From contig ML976978.1 of NCBI GenBank assembly GCA_010015675.1, positions 493,685 through 557,684 of the forward strand: a DNA stretch of 64,000 bases, in the 5' to 3' direction. Under the pieces are notes generated by a model that had not been told where the DNA came from, did no database searches, and saw nothing but the letters and a program-made list of their open reading frames with translations. Below are positions 45,136-54,999 of the stretch, in pieces. The translations under genes and the position numbers were made by a program. Source of the DNA: Byssothecium circinans (Eukaryota > Ascomycota > Dothideomycetes > Pleosporales > Massarinaceae). Every line of letters starts with the position of its first letter. The first letter of the stretch is position 1.

Positions 45136-48100
45136 ATGCCTCTACGAAAGCGAACGAAGACTGGAGGTGACGACGCGGCCACTGATGGTAAAGTCAAAAG
45201 CAGCAAACGACCCCTTCAGCGCCTCGCGAGTTTTTTCAAATCGAGAAGGAAGCAAAAAGCGCCAGAAGTTAAGCATGCAACTCCTGTACGTCCACCTCCG
45301 CCCTGTCACTCTCACCCCTCCCACTCCGCAGGACACCAGCTAATGGCACACTTCGTTTCGAAGATACCCGTTCCCGTCAAGCAAGAATCGCCGCGAAAGC
45401 CCCCTCGAGACTCTAAGATCGCCGAATCAACCCAGCCTACAAAACAGAATAGTTCGATCGATGTGCCGAGAGGGGGTGTGAATAAGGTTGAGGAGGCCGC
45501 TCTCCCCACCCCGCCCCCAGAACAGCAGGAGGGGCAACAGCAGCAACCAGAGGAGCCCAAGGTGCAACCGCTCAGTGAAGAGCACATACATTCACTCTTC
45601 TCGGGTGCACCGCACTTCTTCATCAAGCATGACGGCGACAGGGCGATACCCGCAACCTCATATCCTTGGGACGAAGAGTTGACGATTCGAGATGTATCTG
45701 ACTCGGTTCAACTCGCTCAGCCCGCCTTCTCCGCTGCTACACTACACCGGCACCTACCGATTGTACAGCAACCTACGGATAAGGAGAGGAAATACCAAGG
45801 CTACAATTTGGAAGTGGTCGAGTTGCCGAGCATGTTGAACTCGCAAGGCCTTGAGCCAGGGACAGTTGGCTTTACATACTTCCTCGAGCTTCCAGTGGCT
45901 GATGCTCTGGTGACGGACCTGCAGCAGTCTCAGACCAGTAACGAGTACCTTGAAGCCAGGCGGAACAAAGAAACGATGCAGGAAAAGCCAGAGAGGTTGG
46001 GAATACGGAGAGTCCCGATGTCAATGGTGTATGACCGCTTGGTTGAATTTGGGGACCTATATGAGCTGTTTCATGATAGCAGCCCAGAACGAATGACGAT
46101 CCTCAACAACCAGACGTCCGGAAATCTTTATGCCCAGCTCTTCGGCACCTTCTTGACCCCGCCCGGATTCGATGGCAGTACAGACGACCCTACAGGCATC
46201 AAGGTTCAAATCGACACGCTTTTCAAGATTCTGCGGTTGAAGGGCGTTTGGTACGACTTCAGCCTTGTTGAATGGCGAATCCGACTAGGCCAGGTACTGT
46301 GGAGTGACGAGCTAGAGCCCGAGCATGAGGACCGCCAACTTTGGACGCAGCGCGAGATCTTGCTGCTCCAAATCACTTTGGCCTGCGAGCTGCTTCTTCG
46401 ACTCGACGCAGTGTCGAGCATGGATGTGGATGACGTCAAGGGCCAGATGCATGTCAGTCCCGAAGACTACCAAGGATTTTTGAAAGCTCAAACAATGAAA
46501 ACCAAGTGGGATTTGGTGCTGGCTCGGAGATTTTTGGAGAACATCCTGGTGGTGAAGGTGGATGATGAGGCTACACCAACGACAGAGTCGAAACCACGCG
46601 GCTTTATCTCTCTACTCAGCTCGAGGACGGCAAAACAGCCCACAACTTCAGATGCAATGCCCGACATTGTCCTCTTCCCTCAAAACCAAGCTCGGCAACT
46701 TTCAGGTCTACTGCACTTTGCGCAGACGATCCAGTGGCCAGACATCGATCTCATACTCACGGGCCTTGCGCAGAAGCTAGATGTCGCTGAGCAGACTTCG
46801 GAGTCAGAACAACAATCGCCCTATGGAAAATTCCTTGAGCCGACTACACCATCATCGATAAGCGTATATGGGACACCGCTAGCGTCGCCGCCCTCGAATG
46901 AGCCCCTTGACAGCTACTTTGGTCACTTGAAAAGGCCTGCTCTGAGCCGGGACAATTCTCGCTCGCTCCAAGTCCCACTCTCCACATCTTTAATAACTCA
47001 AGCAGATGGCCCTGGACACACTCTCAACGTTGGTGGGTGGCTAAGTCGGTCATACCTTACAGGCCTCATTCTACCAGGAGAAGCTATCTCCCACTTCCTC
47101 ATGTCTACATTGCTCGAGAATGACAAGTTAGCCATTGCTGCTTTAGGGGACTCCGCGAATCTATATGGAGGTTTTATCTATTCCGGGCGCACTTGGTGGA
47201 GTAAAGCCTCAATCGTAGCTCGTGTATTAGGCTGTCTCGAAGGGGCTGTCGAATGCATGGGCTGGATCGCCCTTACGAAACTTCCCGAAACCCAACCAGA
47301 AGGCTGGTATGCCATCAGCAGCGAGCGACTTGCGCCGGAAAGACAACCTCGAATCGCGTCTGAAGAAGATCTGGTGATGAGAGACTCTGTCATCATAGCT
47401 GGCGGCGACGATACTTCTGTCAACCCCACCGACCTCACCCTGCCGCGCGACGCTGACTCTCCTCCGATACCGACTGTGGAGCTTCAGACCTGGAGTTTGG
47501 CAAGGATTAGTTTGGACTCTGTTGACGACGATGCTTTCTCCAACCCATCTGCCGAATCAGAGAGCTTTGCAGCGTCGGTCACGCTCACTTCACTGGGCCG
47601 CAGCCATGTGTACAACTTCAGCCTCGCTCATGATGTGCAATTTGTCACCTCATGGCCCTGCACTCCCCCGTCTTCGTCGCCGACGCCAAATGCGAGCACA
47701 CCATATATTTTCAAGAGGTCACAGACACTATCCCTTTCTCGCACTTCGTCGAAGCGTAGTGTCCACAGCGCCCGTAGCGGTAGCAACCGTTCCTCTCGCC
47801 ACCTCAGTCGTCGCAACTCGCACGGTTTTGAGCCCCTGCTCTCCCACCCTCCAGATGCGCTTGGGAATCTGCCCACGCCCATGTACTCTCCAGTTCCAGA
47901 CGACAGCTTCCCCAGTCCAGCGCCCTCGCCACACCCAAAGCCGTTGAATGCGCATCCACTACATGCCGCGTACAAGTACAAAGTTGTGCCAGCTCCCGAT
48001 ATTCTGCACCCAAACTTCATACTTCCATTCACGAAGGACACCTACACTTCCCCTGCTCCGTCAGCGCCCACTTCACCTAGAGAGGAGAAGCAACAAGGCG

Positions 48101-48294
48101 ATTTTCAGGACGACAACAGCAAGACTGTGCTCATCCTCGACTCACGCGCCTCGAGGGATCTGGAGCTTCTTGCGCGAGCCTGGTGCGCAGAGAAGGGACA
48201 TCATGCAATAGTCGGACGTGTGGGGAGGACTTGTCTGGCGTGCTGTGTTCGCGAGGCGAGAGGTTTGGGCATCAATGTTGTCATTCGCGTGTGA
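45136..48294 (+). CDS. Large single-exon protein of unknown function
   Basis: The 1,052-aa frame has its ATG at 45136 (MPLRKRTKTGGDDA); an upstream extension has only a TTG. The N-terminus is basic (SFFKSRRKQK) and then Pro/Gln-rich to about residue 150. The middle (about 155-770) is a folded, mostly helical region with motifs such as FFIKHDGDRAIPATSYPWD, YGGFIYSGRTWWSKASIVAR and LGCLEGAVECMGWIAL. The C-terminal third is Ser/Pro-rich, with a compact last segment (LILDSRASRDLELLARAWC...VGRVGRTCLACC). I do not recognise the family; it looks like a conserved Pezizomycotina hypothetical. No membrane segment or signal peptide is evident. The unbroken 3.2-kb frame makes the gene itself certain. Confidence 0.9.
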   Translation: MPLRKRTKTGGDDAATDGKVKSSKRPLQRLASFFKSRRKQKAPEVKHATPVRPPPPCHSHPSHSAGHQLMAHFVSKIPVPVKQESPRKPPRDSKIAESTQPTKQNSSIDVPRGGVNKVEEAALPTPPPEQQEGQQQQPEEPKVQPLSEEHIHSLFSGAPHFFIKHDGDRAIPATSYPWDEELTIRDVSDSVQLAQPAFSAATLHRHLPIVQQPTDKERKYQGYNLEVVELPSMLNSQGLEPGTVGFTYFLELPVADALVTDLQQSQTSNEYLEARRNKETMQEKPERLGIRRVPMSMVYDRLVEFGDLYELFHDSSPERMTILNNQTSGNLYAQLFGTFLTPPGFDGSTDDPTGIKVQIDTLFKILRLKGVWYDFSLVEWRIRLGQVLWSDELEPEHEDRQLWTQREILLLQITLACELLLRLDAVSSMDVDDVKGQMHVSPEDYQGFLKAQTMKTKWDLVLARRFLENILVVKVDDEATPTTESKPRGFISLLSSRTAKQPTTSDAMPDIVLFPQNQARQLSGLLHFAQTIQWPDIDLILTGLAQKLDVAEQTSESEQQSPYGKFLEPTTPSSISVYGTPLASPPSNEPLDSYFGHLKRPALSRDNSRSLQVPLSTSLITQADGPGHTLNVGGWLSRSYLTGLILPGEAISHFLMSTLLENDKLAIAALGDSANLYGGFIYSGRTWWSKASIVARVLGCLEGAVECMGWIALTKLPETQPEGWYAISSERLAPERQPRIASEEDLVMRDSVIIAGGDDTSVNPTDLTLPRDADSPPIPTVELQTWSLARISLDSVDDDAFSNPSAESESFAASVTLTSLGRSHVYNFSLAHDVQFVTSWPCTPPSSSPTPNASTPYIFKRSQTLSLSRTSSKRSVHSARSGSNRSSRHLSRRNSHGFEPLLSHPPDALGNLPTPMYSPVPDDSFPSPAPSPHPKPLNAHPLHAAYKYKVVPAPDILHPNFILPFTKDTYTSPAPSAPTSPREEKQQGDFQDDNSKTVLILDSRASRDLELLARAWCAEKGHHAIVGRVGRTCLACCVREARGLGINVVIRV

Positions 48295-49129
48295 AAGCGT
48301 ACTCTTGCCTCAATATCAGCTACTTGATGAGTTCTCATGGTGCTGCTGGCATGCAGGGCTGAAGTCAGTCTTTCGTACCCACGTTTTATGAGCTCGCCTT
48401 CTTTGCCTTGACTTTTTATTTCGCATATATACCCTACGAATCTGCTCTGCTTTTATTCTAGTTTGATTTGCTTTCTCTTCTGGGCTGGGTCCAGCTTATA
48501 TGCTCAGATGAGTTCCTTCCTGAGGAGTCCTCGTCGCTCAAGCTCCTCTGAAAGGATGGTCGTTCTATCCTACCCGAGCGTTAGCGAGGGTAGAATTCCA
48601 GAATAACGCAAGTTTGATACCCGTTTGATGAATAGACATGACAAAAATTGAATCTTTGCAATCATATGTTTTGATTTGAAAATGTAAAAGCCATGAACTC
48701 GATGCGTGACTGTGAATTCCGTGGCTGTGCAGTGCATGCCTGAGGCGCCCCAACCGTCGTGCGGGCCTGGGGGTGAGCTCAGCAGTGGCGCATGGGACGA
48801 TCGGTGTTTACAAATGTGTTATAGCCTTGCTGGATCCCGATTCCCTTAGCTTCAGCCCCTCGTACCGGTATTAGTTTTGGGATATCACCCGGGCACCCTC
48901 GGAATTATTGACTGTCTGGTTTCCAGATGTGGTAAGCACTGCGCGTCACAGCAATATATATTACGCTTCCTGCTGCTTTCCAAGGTTCCTTTCGTGATCA
49001 CGCCTCCAAACTTCACACGCAAGCGAAATTCCAGACGTTCAACATCACAATCACGATCATCATCACGTCTTCTCAGCCCACCGATTTCGCCCACAGATAT
49101 CGAAGTCAACAACAATCGCCATTGCTAAA
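48295..49129. other. Intergenic, no supported gene
   Basis: It holds the 3' flank of the large gene and the promoter of the small Cys-rich gene. A short inverted repeat CTACCC...GGGTAG spans 48572-48595. Nothing else was seen. Confidence 0.5.
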
Positions 49130-49342
49130 ATGCCGGAAATGGCATACGTACCAGTGAAGTTGACACCAGAAGACTACACAGTTAACCAGAGTCGCGATGA
49201 GGGTTGTTTAGGCCGCTGTGGCAGATGTTGCGACCGGAGTGGACCGTGGGGAGTGGATATCTTTGCCTCTTGTATTGCTGGGATTGTGGCATGTTTTGCT
49301 GCGTGCTGCGATGGTTTGACTGGATGTTGTCAGTGTTGTTAG
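49130..49342 (+). CDS. 70-aa cysteine-rich protein
   Basis: Complete frame from the ATG at 49130. The N-terminal 20 residues are polar (VPVKLTPEDYTVNQSRDEG). The rest is Cys-rich: CLGRCGRCCDRSG, a hydrophobic helix (VDIFASCIAGIVACFAACC) and an end of CCQCC; eleven cysteines are present in all. No signal peptide is seen, which argues against a secreted effector. The pattern is that of palmitoylated or CYSTM-like membrane-edge proteins. The next plus-strand gene has a similar Cys-rich end. The family is not recognised. Confidence 0.65.
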   Translation: MPEMAYVPVKLTPEDYTVNQSRDEGCLGRCGRCCDRSGPWGVDIFASCIAGIVACFAACCDGLTGCCQCC

Positions 49343-49639
49343 AGAGATTCAAGAGTTTGGCGGTTTGTCGCGATGGTGAAAAGGGCGTGCTGGATCGGAT
49401 AAAAGTGTCTTCAGGTCCGCAAAGCACTGCGCCCCGATGGAGAAAGAGTACCCAGTAAAGAGCGACGGGATGAAAAGAGAAAAGGCTCAAACTCAAGAGG
49501 AAAGGGCGGAGGAAACCCAACTAAACGACGACTTCGACCGAAACCTAACCCGACAAAACAGACACGGACACCATCAATATTCACCAACAATATTTTTCCA
49601 TCTTTACTACTCCCGCTTATCACTCTCACTCCAGCCAAC

Positions 49640-50209
49640 ATGACAGCGAACGCATCCAAATCCGGCTTCCCCTTACGGGTCCGTCAAAGCCCCTACAACT
49701 CCAAACCCGGATCCCCCCACCGCAGCCGTGTTAGCGAGAGTGAAGGCCACCTACCTAATGATCCCGTCTCGCAAACAGACTCCAAACTCGAGCAGCCTTC
49801 AGCCCCCCTCCCCCTCGAAACCGTGCCCCTGACCCCCCATCTCTCCGCCGCCCTAGACGACGCAATCCGTACCTTCGGCGCGACTGTAACCCCCAACGAA
49901 GAAGGCGACGGCAAGCAGCCTACCACAGGTGATGGGATGCAGTACCAGCCGCAGACGACAGCGTATTCGGATGGTGTTCTAGGCGTGAACTTGCTGCATC
50001 ATGAAAGCGGGAAGACGTGGAGGAATTTCTGGAAGGGTTGGACGTGCGAGGGGTGTTTGCGGGGAGTGAGGGATTGCCTGTTGTTGAGGCCGTGCAGAGA
50101 GGGGCAGGGGTGTTGCGCGAAGAATGGCTGCTGTGAGGCTTGCGAGTGTTCGGCTTGTTTGGGGGCTATGTGCTGTCCTTGCTGTGAGTGCTTTTCGTTG
50201 AGGAGATGA
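49640..50209 (+). CDS. 189-aa protein with cysteine-rich C-terminus
   Basis: Single exon from the ATG at 49640. The first ~120 residues are Ser/Pro-rich and disordered. A short conserved-looking region WRNFWKGWTCEGCLRG leads to a Cys-rich tail with about 16 cysteines (GQGCCAKNGCCEACEC and MCCPCCECFSL). No signal peptide. The tail composition resembles that of the 70-aa gene 300 bp upstream, so the two may be related in function or origin. Multiple palmitoylation and membrane tethering is the natural guess; metal binding is the alternative. Confidence 0.7.
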   Translation: MTANASKSGFPLRVRQSPYNSKPGSPHRSRVSESEGHLPNDPVSQTDSKLEQPSAPLPLETVPLTPHLSAALDDAIRTFGATVTPNEEGDGKQPTTGDGMQYQPQTTAYSDGVLGVNLLHHESGKTWRNFWKGWTCEGCLRGVRDCLLLRPCREGQGCCAKNGCCEACECSACLGAMCCPCCECFSLRR

Positions 50210-50611
50210 GTTGGGATTGGAATTGACGAGTTCTAGGCATTTATCCGAAGTTTGGATAGGTGTTGGAAGTAGGCAGGTGGGAGGCGTTAATGTGGGTTTG
50301 TCTATCCTTGCTAGGAAACGGTATGCATGATGGTGTTGGAATATGGGGTTCAATCCGCTTTTTGCTGGGTAGACTTGCTTGGGGACAAAGACACACCATC
50401 GAAGTTTGCGCAAATTTAGCATTCGGTCGCAAGAAACTCAATGTGCAATTATGCAATTGAGATATGCAAAAAGAATCCGACCTGACCTGACCTAATCTCA
50501 TATATGAGTATTTCGTACAATCCAAGCCCCCACCATGGATAGGTATACCACAGGTCTATCGAACCCCCTCGTTATAAATCATCCACCCCTCTAATCCTCC
50601 TCCTTCCGCCC
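50210..50611. other. Intergenic between convergent genes
   Basis: Shared 3' flanks of the Cys-rich gene (+) and the pyruvate carrier gene (-). Short antisense frames only. Confidence 0.5.
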
Positions 50612-51223
50612 CTACGCCTTGACAACCCTCTCCGCCTTCTCCGCCACATCCTTCAGCTCGCCTTCTAGGACCTTCCCCTCCTCTTTCGCCTGGCCCTCTG
50701 CACCCTTCAGACTCTTCTGATAGACCAAGATCCTGCCAACCTGCGTCGCGCCCACCATAAACAGGAAGAAGTTCACGGCAGCGAGGAACAGGTTCTTGGG
50801 ACGGATGACGAAGCACCAGCGCGTCCAGATTGCGCCTGTGCACATGAGAGCGGCGTTTGTGTTGAGAGAGAGCTGGTCGGCGGGACGGGCGAAGTCGGAG
50901 GCGCCGGCGAGGACGAGGCCCCATTTCATGATGGGTGCCCTATAGCCAGAATCAGCACCGCATGTAGATTGTGGTTTGCAGGAGCTCCGGAGGGTGCGGG
51001 GGTCCGATACTGAGTTGCGTGCAACCATTGCACAATGCGAAAGATGAGAGAGGGACTATACATACCAGAAATGCACCGTCTTGGGGCCTACGGGACTATT
51101 CCATAGCTTGGTGAAGCCAGACTGCTCGGGCGCGGCACTCGTGCCCACTCGTCGTCGCAGCAGCGGCTGGCCGTAGTAGGCGCGGAAGGTGTTGAAGACG
51201 CGGGAGCCCGGGCGGAACGACAT
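50612..51223 (-). CDS. MPC2: Mitochondrial pyruvate carrier subunit, MPC2/MPC3 type
   Basis: Exons 51223-51066 and 50939-50612 (minus) give 161 aa; the 126-nt intron splits the Trp codon of FWAPIMKWG. The protein imports pyruvate across the inner mitochondrial membrane as a heterodimer with MPC1. Diagnostic features: FTKLWNSPVGPKTVHFWAP, MKWGLVLAGASDFARP, a second helix ALMCTGAIWTRWCFVI, PKN, and a third helix FLAAVNFFLFMVGATQ. The N-terminus is Arg-rich, suiting mitochondrial import. The C-terminus has an extra ~30-residue charged helix (EGQAKEEGKVLEGELKD) not essential to the family. It is head to head with a complex I subunit gene. Confidence 0.94.
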
Positions 51224-51487
51224 GTTGGCTTCTCTTCTTCTCTGCTCTTTCTTCCCGTGAGAATAAGAGAGGGATCGGATGGGTGGAGTGGGGATGGGGC
51301 CGCTGGTGGATGAGTCGCTGACAGTCGAGCAAAGCCGTTGCCGGGCCTGGAGATGGAATTACATATATCGCGGGTTCCGATTGGACCGTGCGGATAAAGG
51401 AAGGAAGGAAGCTTGAGCTCGACCTTCGATGTCAACAGACACGCGATTATTACTCCACGACACGATATAGCTGCAAATCGACTTACA
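51224..51487. promoter_or_regulatory. 264-bp bidirectional promoter of two mitochondrial genes
   Basis: The start codons of the pyruvate carrier gene (51223, -) and the complex I gene (51488, +) are only 264 bp apart, so their promoters must overlap. This arrangement could coordinate pyruvate import with respiratory-chain supply. No specific factor site was identified with confidence. Confidence 0.8.
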
Positions 51488-52004
51488 ATGGCGACGAAAT
51501 ATGGATTCTCGAAGGGCTTGAAGGAATTGAGGTTCTTGTTCTGCCAGACGAGCGAGCACAGCGCCGCGACGAGGTATGCGACGTCCGACCTACGACTGCA
51601 CAATGCAATGAAATGGCATCAAGAGAGGATATATATGGAATGAAGTACGCGAAGGCTAATGGATGAAAGGAACTTCCTCACCAAGTCATACCCCACGATG
51701 AAGAAGCACAACCCGCACACGCCCATCATGATCCGGGAAGCGAACGGCATCGAGCCCAAGGTCTACGCGAGATACGGTGCGTCCTCTCCTCTATGCTGGC
51801 ACATGTAAATGAAAGAAGGTCAATAGGAAAGAGCTAGGATTCCCCACGTTTGTGGTGGTGGATGGGTGGCCCGGTCTCGACTACGGAGCGCATGCTAACA
51901 TGTGCATCGCAGACTTCGGCAAGGAGAAGATGATCCCTTTAAAAGGTCTGGACGACAAGGGCATCGAACAACAAGTAACCGAGCTCGTAAGGTCGACTAT
52001 ATGA
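51488..52004 (+). CDS. NDUFA2: Complex I 10.5-kDa (B8) subunit
   Basis: Exons 51488-51573, 51670-51776 and 51913-52004 give 94 aa. The product has the thioredoxin-like L51/S25/CI-B8 fold of NDUFA2: FSKGLKELRFLFCQTSEHS, then RNFLTKSYPTMKKHNPHTPIMIREA (motif positions 26-50) and ARYDFGKEK. It is an accessory subunit of the matrix arm of NADH:ubiquinone oxidoreductase. A single N-terminal-half Cys (C19) is present. Three exons for 94 codons is intron-dense; both introns are GT-AG (96 and 136 nt). The splice phases join the family consensus without gaps, so the model is secure. Confidence 0.95.
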
Positions 52005-52506
52005 GCTTCGATATATGGGCAAAGAAATGCACGACGAACGATAGCTGATACCGGAACCGCCAGCAACGGCGCCTCGGCACCCAATGTATATGTGTATTAT
52101 GACGAAGGCATTTCCAGAACGCTGCAAAGTGGTTCAAAGACTTCCCAACACTATGTTTCCTCCTACTTTGGCTGCCTTGTCGTACTCAAGTTCCTCTACG
52201 TTACTCCCTTCCAATTGATCTTTTCTCACTCAACTTATCTCCTTACAATACGTCTTTCCGTCCATCCACTCATTCCGTCCTTCAGCCATCCACTACTTCA
52301 CAATGTTTCAACCCCATATGAATCTTAGATAGCACTTTGGTCAAGTCCCGCGTGGTGTCACAATGTCATATACAGCGACATTGTCTAGTGATAGCACGTC
52401 TATAAGTTGATATACTCCTTCACTATCCAATCTCAGTTCAAGACCAAAAAAGGGCTAGTGATAGCAACATTCTACAGATACTGACACAACATACAAATCT
52501 GTAACT
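52005..52506. other. Intergenic, no supported gene
   Basis: AT-richer DNA with pyrimidine-rich patches (52145-52320), the 3' flank of NDUFA2 and the promoter of the coiled-coil gene. Nothing else was seen. Confidence 0.5.
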
Positions 52507-54999
52507 ATGTTTTCTCGATTCACTAGCAAGAAGCAGGCTTCTGCCAACCCTGTTGAAAACAGTATGACTGACCAACAGGACTTGACACCACGACCGGATT
52601 CGAGAAACTCGGAATATGACAAGACGCCAACACAGAGCAACCATTTCTCTTCATCCGATGGATGGTCTATCGTCTCTTCCGCAACTTCGGTCGGTGCCTC
52701 CTTTACACTAATATCTGAAAGGAGCATGGAAGAAGTACAGCTGGAGGCCGAGGTGAACAAGGCTTTATGTCAAGAGATGCAAGCTGATTTGCAAGAGCTC
52801 CACAAAGCTTACGAGCTAAACAAGACCATGCTCAAGGCTGCTCACAGCGACCTTGAGAACGCCAGGGAGGAGGCGAAGGCACACGCGGAGATCTCCAAGA
52901 AGGCGCAGTCGTCCTTCGAGGCCCTCCAAATGACTGCCGACGTTAACCTGGAGCTCCTTGAAGACTGCAAAATTAGCTTGGGAGCGAAAGAGGAGAAGGT
53001 GGTCATGTTGACTGCGCGACTGGAGAAGTGCAATGAGCGGCTGGAATGCCAAGAACGGCAAATCTCTACTCTCAAGGATATCATCAAGGCTCAAGCTGAC
53101 GAGATCAGTGCGCATCTTGACCCAATTCCGCAGATGGACTTCACTGGTCTCGTCGACCCCCAGCTCGCCCGTGATACCCAGGTGCTCGAGCAAGAGAAGG
53201 CCGTCCTTCTCGGCAAGATCGAGAGTATCAACGCCGAAAGGTCATCTCAAGCATTTGAGACGAAAAAGCTTAACGATGAAATCTCCGAGCTTCGCGAACA
53301 GCTGTCGCACTCCGAGGCCAAAGCAGAGAATGCCAAGAAGCAACTCGTAGCCTGCGAAAAGCGCTACAAGGAACTGTATTGGCAGAAAGACTTGACCGAA
53401 AAAGACCTCGACTACGAGCAGACCTGCAATCGCGACCTCCAGAAACGTCTCGACGACCCTACTGCTAACGCGGCTTACAAGGAAGCCATGCTCCATGCCG
53501 CACGCAATGGCGGTCATGATGGCCACAGTGCTTTCGGGACTACAATCCGTAACTACGACGACGTCAAGACCATCTCTGAACTTCGGGTCAAGCTTGCCCG
53601 CAGCGAAGATCGCTTCGATAGGGCTGAGGCTCACATTCTTACGCAGAAGGCAAACATCGAAGAGCTCAGTCGCGTCCTCGCCGATGACAAAGTCATCATG
53701 AAGAAGGCTAAGTCGAGGCGAGGGGGTCTGTACAGGGAAGCGGAGAGAAACCAAAATAAGATCTCCAAGTTGGAATCTGAAGTTACGTCTCTCAAGGAGT
53801 ATGCGCACTCGGCTGAGATCAAGATTGCGGAGCAAGGCCGACTAATACAGCAGTTCCGCAAGCAGTTCGCAGACTTTACGAAAGTTTGCGGGACTACGGG
53901 GCCATTTACGCAGGACGACCTCTATAAGGCTGTCCAGATGGAGCGGGATGAGTGTCTTAAGCTTGAGGTTCGCCTTACGCAACGAGATGAGCAGATTGCT
54001 GATCTTGAGGGTAAGTTGAGTGCTGAGAAGGCAAAGGGTAACAACTCTCCTAGCCAATCCCAGCAACGGCACTCTCTCGCTCAGCAGCCCGATGACCAAA
54101 TTGCTGAGCTGAAGGCCAAGTTGAATGCTGAGAAGGCGAAGGGCAACCAATCTTCTAGCCAAGACCAGCAAAGACACTCTCAAATCCGGGAGCGTGAGGA
54201 CCAGATTACTTCTCTCAAGGCCAAGCTGAATGCTGAGAAGGAGAAGGCCAACCAACTCGCAAGCCAAGCTCAACCCGGACAGTCGCAGTCATTCAATCTT
54301 GAGCACCTTGACGCTCTTCTCAATGAGTGTATTGATACTATCGCCCAACTCATGGACAAGCTAGAGTCTGAACGTATTTTTGCAGATGAGCGCCTCAACG
54401 AGGCCAAAGAGAAGCACAAGGTCGGTCTCGATCTCCAGGAAGACCGAATCCGACAGTGTCACGATCACATTCGTGAGATTGAAGGCAAACTCCATTCTGA
54501 ACAGCAATCGTCCAAAGACTCCTGTTTGGAGCGCGATGCCAAAATCGCACGGCTTGAGGACGATTTGCATCGTGCCCGTCAAGAACAACCTAGCCCGCAA
54601 CCCTCGACCCCACAAGTCATCATCACCCGCCAGCCCTCCATCTTCAACCTCGAGCGCGAGATTGAGCAACGTCTTCGAGCACAAATTTCTCGCGAGCTCG
54701 AAGCCAAACATGCCGCCAAAGTTGGCGATCTTCAGCACCAACTCACCTCACATAGAACGCAGCTCGCAGATGCCCAGTCTCAGGTCCTTCGACGTGAGGA
54801 GAACTTGACCGACACGCAAAAGAAGTTGGAGGTAGCTGAAGGCTGTGCGACACGGCAGGCTAAGGCCGCGGAGAAGCTGGAGGCGGAGAAGAGGCAGGAG
54901 GTTAAGGTGATCGAGCGAAAGAGTGCGACGATCGATGAGCTGACAGCACGCTTGCTGGGCTTGGGGTTGGAGGTCGAATTCAGCGAGGAGGATGCTTGA
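52507..54999 (+). CDS. Long coiled-coil protein
   Basis: Single-exon 830-aa frame from the ATG at 52507. After a Ser/Thr-rich N-terminus of ~75 residues, nearly the whole protein is heptad-patterned coiled coil rich in Glu/Lys/Gln/Leu. Around residues 495-595 three copies of a ~30-residue unit occur (DQIA(D/E)LxxKL(S/N)AEKAKG and then a Ser/Gln-rich spacer). No motor, membrane or enzymatic domain is seen. Proteins of this kind act as scaffolds or tethers, but coiled coils attract false matches, so no name is assigned. The Met-Phe-Ser-Arg-Phe start is weakly like a targeting peptide. Confidence 0.85.
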   Translation: MFSRFTSKKQASANPVENSMTDQQDLTPRPDSRNSEYDKTPTQSNHFSSSDGWSIVSSATSVGASFTLISERSMEEVQLEAEVNKALCQEMQADLQELHKAYELNKTMLKAAHSDLENAREEAKAHAEISKKAQSSFEALQMTADVNLELLEDCKISLGAKEEKVVMLTARLEKCNERLECQERQISTLKDIIKAQADEISAHLDPIPQMDFTGLVDPQLARDTQVLEQEKAVLLGKIESINAERSSQAFETKKLNDEISELREQLSHSEAKAENAKKQLVACEKRYKELYWQKDLTEKDLDYEQTCNRDLQKRLDDPTANAAYKEAMLHAARNGGHDGHSAFGTTIRNYDDVKTISELRVKLARSEDRFDRAEAHILTQKANIEELSRVLADDKVIMKKAKSRRGGLYREAERNQNKISKLESEVTSLKEYAHSAEIKIAEQGRLIQQFRKQFADFTKVCGTTGPFTQDDLYKAVQMERDECLKLEVRLTQRDEQIADLEGKLSAEKAKGNNSPSQSQQRHSLAQQPDDQIAELKAKLNAEKAKGNQSSSQDQQRHSQIREREDQITSLKAKLNAEKEKANQLASQAQPGQSQSFNLEHLDALLNECIDTIAQLMDKLESERIFADERLNEAKEKHKVGLDLQEDRIRQCHDHIREIEGKLHSEQQSSKDSCLERDAKIARLEDDLHRARQEQPSPQPSTPQVIITRQPSIFNLEREIEQRLRAQISRELEAKHAAKVGDLQHQLTSHRTQLADAQSQVLRREENLTDTQKKLEVAEGCATRQAKAAEKLEAEKRQEVKVIERKSATIDELTARLLGLGLEVEFSEEDA

